Below are positions 52,481 to 60,801 of a stretch of 64,000 nucleotides of DNA, in pieces. The DNA is taken from positions 558,001 through 622,000 of the forward strand of contig JAYJMM010000110.1 in NCBI GenBank assembly GCA_037349105.1, in the 5' to 3' direction. Origin of the DNA: Limnomonas spitsbergensis (Eukaryota > Chlorophyta > Chlorophyceae > Chlamydomonadales). Position numbers and translations under genes: made by a program. Below the pieces are notes generated by a model that saw nothing but the letters and a program-made list of their open reading frames with translations, made no database searches and was not told the DNA's origin. Position 1 is the stretch's first letter. Every line of letters begins with the position of its first letter.

Positions 52481-52804
52481 TGCCTTTATATTCAAGAAGA
52501 ACAATGTGGACTGGGCATGTAATGAGTAAAAAGAAGGGAATCAAGTTCAAGTCCAAAGGCTGATTAGCAACGCAAATAGAAGCCAAGACTGCAAAATCAA
52601 TAACTCTGGATCCAGCAAGAAAAAACGACCCTACCGGTACATCCCCATAAAGGTTTGGTGGTGACGCTACACAGCTTGGGCAGCACAACAGAACAGGCTG
52701 CAGGACACCTCACAATCCACCTGTCTTATCCTCATTCGCTCAAATATTTCAATTACCCTGCTGGGTTGGACAGATTACAGAGATCCTGCCCGAGCGCATG
52801 GAGC

Positions 52805-52975
52805 ATCCCTTTAAGGAGCAGCCTCTGCCTGCCGCAACGTCCACGCCACAAAAGGAGGGCCACAAGATGCATGCCGCAAAGCACACGCCAAGCAGGAGAG
52901 CAATCAAAACAAGATGCGCGCGTCCCTTCAAGGAGCAGCCTCTGCCTGCCGCAAAGCCCATGCCGCAGCAATGCA
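52805..52975 (+). repeat. direct duplication of about 50 bp (AAGGAGCAGCCTCTGCCTGC)
   Basis: CC(T)TT(C)AAGGAGCAGCCT followed by CTGCCTGCCGCAA occurs at about 52808 and 52924, 116 bases apart, within short ORFs of no recognisable product. Confidence 0.7.
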
Positions 52976-53063
52976 AAAGAGCAATCTAACCGGCAGAAAG
53001 CGGGAGAGAGGCACGCCACGCGCACGTGGCACCTTGCTCGAGAGGCATGCCGCCGGCCCTTAT

Positions 53064-53879
53064 TCACACCTCGTCCAAACCAATGCTGCTCTTCCCCAGC
53101 GGGTCAACCCTGAACATCAGGTCCACGAGCAGGGCATTGCTGATCTGTTGCTCCCCGGCGATCTGCACGAGCATCTGCACTTGATCCATGAACTGCAGCT
53201 CCGCACTCTCCTCGCTGCGCCCCATCACCAGACCTCCTCCGCCTGGCACCTCCTGCCTGCACCTCCTCTTCGGCCTCTGCCCCTCTGCTTCGTTTTCTGG
53301 CTTGGCCGTTTCGTTGTTCGGCGGGGCGCCGGACGGCGCAGGCGGCCGACGGGCGCCGGCCGACGGCGCGGGCGCTAATGCTCGGCCGGCGGGCGCCCGG
53401 CAGCGCAGGCGCCAATGCGTGGACGCCGGGCGACGGATGCCGGCTGGCGCCGGCACCCATGCTCCACCCTGCATTGCAGCTGGCTCATAGCATACATTGG
53501 CCTGCTGGCAGAGGCCGCGCTTCCGGCTGTCGCACTTCTGGTACTGGAGTGCTCGGCCATCCTGCACCTGGTGGCTATACGGCTGGTTCAGGAGCGCTTG
53601 ACCCTGCTGCACCTGGTGGCTATACGGCTGGTTCCGGAGCGCTTGGCCCTCCTGCACCTTGAGGCCGCCATACCCCTGGTTCCGGGGCACCTGCATCTGC
53701 TTCTCCTCGAGGCAGCGCTGATTCATCACATCAGCAGCGGTCGACCGAGGGGTCGCCTCCACAAAGCAGGTTGCCACCGCACGCCCCGCTGCCTCCCGAG
53801 TCTGCATGCACTCCTGAGGAGTGACTGAGCTGTAGCCGCTCCTCCCTCTCGCACTTGCGGGCCCGCCGGCCGTCGCCAC
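53064..53879 (-). CDS. Gln/Ala-rich hypothetical protein
   Basis: A 271-aa single-exon frame on the minus strand. The N-terminal half contains three related segments of the type QALRNQPYSHQVQQG. The middle is Ala/Pro/Arg-rich low complexity. The last 60 residues look like ordinary folded protein (ELQFMDQVQMLVQIAGEQQI, then NALLVDLMFRVDPLG). No known domain recognised. Plus-strand frames over the same DNA are also open because of base composition, so orientation is judged by the C-terminal sequence character. It could be one exon of a larger gene. Confidence 0.45.
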   Translation of the reverse strand: MATAGGPASARGRSGYSSVTPQECMQTREAAGRAVATCFVEATPRSTAADVMNQRCLEEKQMQVPRNQGYGGLKVQEGQALRNQPYSHQVQQGQALLNQPYSHQVQDGRALQYQKCDSRKRGLCQQANVCYEPAAMQGGAWVPAPAGIRRPASTHWRLRCRAPAGRALAPAPSAGARRPPAPSGAPPNNETAKPENEAEGQRPKRRCRQEVPGGGGLVMGRSEESAELQFMDQVQMLVQIAGEQQISNALLVDLMFRVDPLGKSSIGLDEV

Positions 53880-53974
53880 GAGGCCCTTCGAATATATTTG
53901 GAACCTGGACTTCAGCTCGGCCTCACACCTGCGACGTGTACACGATTCGTTTGTTCAGTGGGCTGCAGGGCATC

Positions 53975-54310
53975 TATGTGTTTGCCCAAGTGCTTCTTAA
54001 ATCGGATCAGCGGGCATGCCAGCTAGTCAATGTTACCCGTGCAGCATCTACGCGTCTGCCCAACTGCTTTTGAAAACGGATCATAGGGCCTACCAGCCAG
54101 TTTATGTTACCCGTGCAGCATGTTGGCATCCGCCCAACTGATTTTTAAAATGCATCACAGAGCTTTCCAGATAGTTGATGTTTTATTGGTGCAGCATCTA
54201 AGCATGCTGCCAACTGCCTTTTGGAACGGATCAGCGGGCATGCCAGCTAGTCAATGTTACTGGTGCAGCATCTACGCGTCCACCCAACTGCTTTTTGGAA
54301 CGGATCCAAG
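53975..54310 (+). repeat. minisatellite of about 62 bp with acceptor-like ends
   Basis: About five units with GCCCAACTGCTTTTTGAA, CGGATCAGCGGGCATGCCAG, CTAGTCAATGTTACC and GTGCAGCATCTACGCG. Each unit carries a GTGCAG word that could act as a 3' splice site. Confidence 0.75.
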
Positions 54311-54404
54311 CCGAATTGTGGCTGAATCACCCTATAAAATAAACCCTAAAATAAACCGTGTAACAAACCCTACAAAAAACACAGCTCCCTCTCACCCTCT
54401 GCAG

Positions 54405-54476
54405 CAGAATAGATCTTCAGTGGCACAGCTGACCGTACTGCCGGTCGGATTGCGACAAACCCTGCAGCAGCGACAG
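54405..54476 (+). other. candidate single exon with GC donor
   Basis: A pyrimidine-rich CTCCCTCTCACCCTCTGCAG acceptor, 24 open codons (QNRSSVAQLTVLPVGLRQTL then QQRQ) and a GCAAGTGG donor. It heads the array of donor-like copies that follows. No host gene could be assembled around it, so it is a proposal only. Confidence 0.35.
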
Positions 54477-55860
54477 GCAAGTGGATGGAGTAAATTGGGT
54501 GCAGTGGGTGGGTGGGTAGAGTAAATTGGGAGAAGAGGAGTGGGTGGGTGGAGCGGGTGGAATAAATTGACGAGCCGCTTTGTCCTCTGCGACTGTGGAC
54601 CAGTCAGGCAGGCTGAGGAGCAGCAAAGCGTGCAGCAGCGACAGGCAAGTGGGTGGAGGAAATTGACGAGCCGCTTTGTCCTCTGCGACTGTGGACCAGT
54701 CAGGCAGGCTGAGGAGCAGCAAAGCGTGCAGCAGCGACAGGCAAGTGGGTGGAGGAAATTGATGATGCGGCGAGGCTAGTACGGTAGTTTCATTATTGAT
54801 TTGAGCAAACCTTGAAGCTGCGACAGGCCAGTGTGTGTGGGGGGGGGGGTATGAGGCAGACGGCAGGGGCAGGCAAGTGTGAAGGGAAATATGTGAGGCA
54901 GGGAGTCAGGCGGGTAGCTTCAGTGCTGATTTGAGTGTGCAGCCGACCATGCAGAGGCGACAGGCAAGTGGGTGGGGTGGATCAGTTGGTTACTTGGCTG
55001 TGTCGCAGTTGGACAGGCAGGCAGAGGATTAGGTAGCGCAAGTGTCAATTTAAGTGTGCAGCAGACCACGCAGCAGCGACAGGCAAGCGGGTGGGGTCAA
55101 CTAGTGAGGCAGGGAGTGAGGCTGGTAGGTTCAGTCTTGATTTGAGTGTGCAGCCGACCCAGCAGAAGCAACAGGCAAGTGGGCGCGGTCCCAGTTTTGA
55201 GATAGGCGGCCAGACAGCAGATAGAAGTAGCAGGCAAATGGACTAGACAGGCAAGCAGGAAGGCAGGCAGAGGTGCAGTATGAACCCTGCAACAAGGGGG
55301 TGCAGTATGAACCCTGCAACAAGGGGGTGCAGTATGAAACCTGCAACAAGGGGGTGCAGTATGAACCCTGCAACAAGAGGAACGGTCACGGGGTGGATTT
55401 ATGTGCTGCTTTGCGCTCTGCGAAAGTGGACTAGGCAGGCAGGCAGGGAGAGGAGCATAAAGGTAGCAAAACCTGCAGCAGCGACAGAGTCATTAGAGCA
55501 CATGGTAAGTTCATGAGGCAGGGAGGCAGGGAGCGAGGCCGGTACCGGTACTGGCTGCTTTGTTGGTGATTTGAGTTTGCAAGAAACCTTACAGCAGCAA
55601 CAGAGGCATTAGAGCGCATGCATGGTAAATTCAAGAGGTAGGGAGGCAGGGAGCGAGGAGGCTGATACCGGTACTGGCTGCTTTGTTGGTGATTTGAGTT
55701 TGCAAGAAACCTTACAGCAGCAACAGAGGCATTAGAGCGCATGCATGGTAAATTCAAGAGGTAGGGAGGCAGGGAGCGAGGAGGCTGATACCGGTACGGG
55801 TGGTTTTGTTGGTGATTTGAGTGTGCAAAAAACCTTGCAGCAGCGACTGGCAAGTGTGCG
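54440..55860 (+). repeat. tandem array of GCAGCAGCGACAG|GCAAGTG donor-like units
   Basis: About ten units, of several lengths (two near-identical 96-bp units at 54580-54760; three of about 113 bp at 55510-55830), each with a (G)CAGCAGCGACAG-type word followed by GCAAGTG, GCCAGTG or GTAAATT/GTAAGTT. A 27-bp subarray with TGAACCCTGCAACAAGGGGG is at 55270-55380. TACCGGTAC occurs in the 113-bp units. Confidence 0.8.
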
Positions 55861-55904
55861 GGGTGGGTTTATGAGTTGTTTGGTGGCTTGGTGGTGCTGA
55901 GTGG

Positions 55905-56105
55905 GAGTTAAACAGGCAGGTGGGCGGGCAGCCAGGCAGGCGGGCGCGCGGGCAGGCAGACAGGCAGGTAGATAGACAGGCAGGCAGGTGGGCAGGCAGG
56001 CAGGCAGGCAGGTGAGCAAGCAGACAGGCAAGCAGGCGGGCAGGCAGGCAGACAGGCGGGCCGGCAGGCGGCAGCAGGCAGGCGGGCAGGCAGGCGGGCA
56101 GGCAC
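55905..56105 (+). repeat. (GGCA)n tetranucleotide tract
   Basis: GGCAGGCAGGCAGGCGGGCA-type repeats with GGCAGACA variants over about 200 bases. Confidence 0.9.
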
Positions 56106-59100
56106 TGGATTTAAGACCAGCTTCACGCTTTTGGAAGTGGACCAGGCATGCAGAGGCGCAGGTCTCTCCAGTTTTATACTGAGGGCATACCAGACCAACT
56201 ACAGGCCAGGGGGCGACCTTGAGGGCACTGCCACTGGGCTGCTGGAGACCTAGCCATGCATGACCTGCCATGGCCATGAGCCCATGTGGGGCCCAAGCAA
56301 GTGGGGGGCGCTGCACAAGGCTCCACCAGCTGCAGGAAAGGATACACGTGATGTTCATGGGCAGTTTTCTAAGAAGAATGAACAGCTGGGGCAACGAGCC
56401 GCAATTCGCTTGGGCCACGTCATGCCTCATAGCCTCGCATGGCTGGTAGGTGGGCTACGAGCTGAAAATGCAGGTCATGATCAGGTATGTCCAACGCCTG
56501 CTAGCATGCCATAGGGCCCTGCATTTTATTTGGCATTGCCACAGCGTTAGCGCATCCATCGAAAAGCCATTTTCGAAATGGTCTGCAGTGCGAACCAGGG
56601 CGGGCGAACGGGAAGAGCAGAGAAGGCCGAGTCATTTGTATCAGCCCTATGATTGGTACCTGGTGGTGCCAAATGGTCCATGTCAATGCTCATAGGGCGA
56701 AAGGAACCCCGGCCACTGCTGTCGCGACGCATCCCGGGGTTCTTTACGAATTCTTGCTCGTGCGAATCGCCTCCGAGGCAAGACCGCAGGAGTGAACATG
56801 CAGGTGGAAGATTTCACCAAGTCGCAGGGACATAGGGGTGCGATATGGCAGGTGCGAAGGGCAGGTGCAATATGCAAGCCCGATCGCATACCGGTATTTG
56901 CATGTCCAGTCTAAAATTCTGAAATGTGCGTCAGGGGTGTGCGTCGACCGCCAACTGCTTTACTTCTGAAGTCATGCAGCGGACTCACATGCACGGATGT
57001 ATCCAGCCATCTAGCGGAAGGCTCGTCCCGTAGTGGTAGGTCAGGGGGCTGTCATCTGGGCTGACATCATCATCGGTCTCCATCGTGGCAGAGGGCGATG
57101 CAGGTTCTTGCTCTTGGTACGTTGGGCTGAAATCAACATGGTCCTCCATCGTAGCAAATGACAAGCAAATCAAGAAACGTTTCTGCTCACGTACTTATGG
57201 CCGCTGGGAGGCCTCATGGGGCAGGCCGCAGGCGGGAGTTTCGATGGGAGGGGCTGGCGGGCGGCGGGCTACTGCGACATGCCATGTGCACATCTGACAT
57301 TCGGATTTCGATCTGACTTGCATGCATAGGACCAGGCATGGGGCCTTCAAATTTTCGATTGGTCATCAAAGGATAGTAGTCGCTGGACAGGCGAACGCAC
57401 GTCGTCATCGTCGACAACGCCATTTCAATGTCTTCCCCTAAGACCCTGAGTACCGGTAGTAGGGGCTGGCTGAGTAGGGCCCATTTCCTAATTCTGACTG
57501 AAAGGACTTCAACTCTGAAAAGCCCGCGCCGTGATAGTGGTTCTGGGGGAAGGAAATCATTTTCCCACGCATTTGGGTGAAGAGTGAAGTCCCACAGTTA
57601 CTGCGACGGAACAACGGCCCAAGAGGGGAAAAAAGAACTTGACAAGTGGGTTGTATTTCTCCCCCCTTGATGTCCTCTGTATGTTTCAGAGGAAGATAAT
57701 AACTGCTTGTCAAGGGTAAAAGGGGCATCAAGGTCTGTCATCAGATGCTTTGAGGAAGCCTTGCTTGTTGATGGTACGTGACCAGGGCTTGGTGGTACAA
57801 TGAATACTACAATGGGGCTTAACTGATGCAACCATGCCGATTGCCCGTTGCCGTATCATGTGCTGTATCGGGCTATTTTGGTATTGCAATCCGGCTTCAC
57901 CCGTGCCATATTGAGCCGTATGCTACCTTGGACAAGAGTATTTTTTAGTGATTCAGGGTTTCCACCTGCCCAGGCAGGAGGTGGGTTCCCCAGGCCTGTC
58001 AGAGAAAAACTTGCACAACGCAGAGGAAGGAAAAATGTTTAGAGGACTGAGACAGAACCCCCATAACACTCAGGCCAACCACTAGCCCCATGCGACTGTA
58101 CTCTGTGAAGTAGCTCCGTTGCACATGACTGGTGAACAAGGGTGCAGCCCAAGGAAAGCATGGCTAAGGCACCCTTTGACAAAATCGAATCACCGATTTG
58201 TCCTACCCTGCGTAGGTACGGGCCAGGGACTGAAGGAAACCCAGGCATGCCGGGTTCTTGGTGACTCGAAAAACTGCCAGACGATGAGCTATGTGTACAG
58301 CACTGAGGTAGTCGGGGATATTTTAAAACAATATAAGGGTCCGTTTCCCTTTAAAATAAAATAAATCTTGAATGAAACAACCATTCAAAATGGCCTTGAA
58401 AATGCCGTAAAAATGCTGACTAGGAATGAAACAGCCCTGACAGCATGGTAATGGGGTAGAGAATCGGAAGGTACTCTGAGGTCGCGGCGACCTTATGGTG
58501 GGCAAGGCTACTGACTCATGGATGATTTCAAGGCGTAGCACGCATGCCTGTGAGGCAGAAGATGTGGATCTCGGGAGTCCTAGCCCTTTCTGGATCCGAT
58601 TGCTATACGGCCTGGACAGTTTTAGTACAATTACAGCACGATTTCAAGTACGGTTACGATACCCCATTCGGTTTGGTTACAGTACCCTAAGCAGTACGGC
58701 TGCAGAAGGGTGCACGAGGTAGCACTGAGAGACACGACTATCAGCGCAAATTTGATTTAGGGCCACAACTGCCTGCCCGAAAGCTCTGATCATCGTCCAA
58801 CCCCTTTTTGAGCCCCGTGATGAGGTGGAGCGGGACGTGTAAGGCTCCACTGCCTGATTGGGAAAGGCAATCGTTCAAGCCTTCAAGGGACTGGCCATGA
58901 ATACTGAAATGGAACAGTCATGACACCTACATGCAGACCTACATGCATGACCTACATGCATGACCTACATGCATGGCGTGGCATGATATTGCAAGTGCTG
59001 GGATGTATTCTTTGCTCAGCAAGCTGGATTGCGTATTAGCCATGCGCCCATGCAGTGGATAACGCAACAGCCAGCAGGTCTGCTGAGTAAACCATGCAAT

Positions 59101-60540
59101 ACGCATGCAATACCGGACAAAGCATCAGCCAGACGCAGTGCCTCAACTGCCTGCCCTGATATGGATGGGTGGAATCTCATTTGATTCATCGGATCTGCTC
59201 ACCTTGTTCTCGTGCCTATGCCACTGCCGCAATTAGGGCTGCAAGCCTGCAACGCCATCTCGACTTGGGTGCTCAGCTAGGGCAAAGCTCAGACAGGGAA
59301 AGAATGGAGCAGGGAAATGATTGAGGCGGGACTACGGTTCAGCCTGCAGATTTCGTGTTCTGGGACGTCACAAATAACATTCGGCAGTTTTGTTGGCAAG
59401 GTTGCATGGGGGTTGCATGCTCAAGGAAAAGGGTGTGAAGCTTGGTTCGGACGCGGACGTGGACGACGTGGCAAGTGCAAGCAAAATAACTTTAATTTAA
59501 TCAGCGAACGCTCCAAGCCTGATAACAACGTTGGCATCTTTTTAGAATTTGCATGGAAGAATTGGCCATCTGATGTGGATTTGAGGCGAGCGTCCGGGTG
59601 GACAGTTTCACGCATCGTGGAAGCGATAAGTTTCTGGCCATCGTAACTCGAGATTTATTTGTGCCAACTCAGATTTGGAATGCTAATAAAATCAAAATGC
59701 CGAGCTCAGCCATGGGCACCCACCAGGAAAACGGCTGCTCGATTCGCTTTACGGCACCCGCGCAAGCAGCTCAGCTGGCAACGTAACGCACTGCCTCAGA
59801 ACTGGAGCAAGGTGACACACGTACTCCGCCCATGCGGGCTAGCACACACACATGCATTGAACACGTGCCTTTTCCCATGCAAATCGGCCCAGGCGTACCA
59901 CACTGCATGCTGATGCACGCTCCCCTTCTGCAGACCATACATTACTGCCTGGGTCTGCTCACACAGGATCTCTCAGTTTTACTGAGGATAAAAAACAACC
60001 ACGCATGATCACTCATGATCACTCATGCAGGCGTAGTCACAGTCACTCATGATCACTCAGTCATGCAGGCATGGTCACAGTCACTCCTGGCAAACTCCTG
60101 GCTCTGCTCAATCATGAATCACGATTACAAAATGACCACTCATGCTCACTCATGCTCACTCATGCAGGAGATGTCACAGCCACTCCTGGCTCACTCCTGG
60201 CTCTGCTCACTCATGTCTATGGTCACCCATGCCAGCCTGCCGATTATTACTTACACCCACCGGTTCATCGTCACTAGCAGCAGTCTATTCACACTCACTC
60301 ACTCATGCCATCCTGTCTATGGTCACTCATGCCATCCAATCACTAAAAATAGTCTCCCAATGAAGCCACCCCCCACACTTACTTCTGGCATCACCCTCCT
60401 CAATATTCACACCGCTACTTTATGACCTGCAATGTCATGGCCTCGGCAACTCCAAACATAACTCAAGGGCATGCCAGCGTATCCATATCAAATTGTCAAC
60501 CATGAGTGAGTGGCGCAGGTTGCTGGGAGTTATCGGTGTA
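56106..60540. other. intergenic, no supported gene
   Basis: Short ORFs throughout lack splice partners or domains. ORF 59317-59646 (109 aa) has a Gly/Arg stretch GRGRGRRGK but is not recognised. ACCTACATGCATG tandem words lie at 58920-58980, and a minisatellite at 60005-60330. The 5' exons of the SirB1-like gene may lie here but I could not identify them. Confidence 0.4.
60005..60330 (+). repeat. minisatellite with CACTCATGCAGGC and TCACTCCTGGC
   Basis: Diverged units of roughly 50-60 bases built from CACTCATG(C/A), GTCACAG(T/C)CACTCCTGGC and TCCTGGCTCTGCTCA. Confidence 0.75.
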
Positions 60541-60542
60541 AG

Positions 60543-60634
60543 GTTTACTAGCTTGTTATCCAAGAAAGAAAGAAAGCTACGTCCCACTGGGGTGTGGAGG
60601 TTAAGGAAACAACGCAGCTTGGGGCCGTAGCCAC
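60543..60634 (-). repeat. dispersed hairpin repeat, copy C
   Basis: Reverse complement of copies A and B: GAAAGAAAGAAAGCTACG, CCCACTGGGGTGTGGAGGTT, AACGCAGCTTGGGGCCGTAG. The hairpin is retained with substitutions. It lies about 170 bases upstream of the first recognised SirB1-like exon. Confidence 0.8.
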
Positions 60635-60699
60635 GCCCGTGCTGTTTACCATTAGTGTCCCAAAAGGATGTGCGTATCTAATAAGGCCAGGCTCGCCTG

Positions 60700-60770
60700 C
60701 TGAGTTGTAGCTGAGTTGTAGCTGAGTTGTAGCTGAGTTGTTGCTGAGTTGTAGCTGAGTTGTAGCTGGA
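60700..60770 (+). repeat. 12-bp tandem repeat GAGTTGTAGCT(G)
   Basis: Six units of GCTGAGTTGTA, ending about 30 bases before the acceptor of the SirB1-like exon. The reverse complement gives AGCTACAACTCAGC, the same word as in other introns here. Confidence 0.85.
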
Positions 60771-60801
60771 ACGTGCCAATGACACCACCTGTACTGTGCA
60801 G

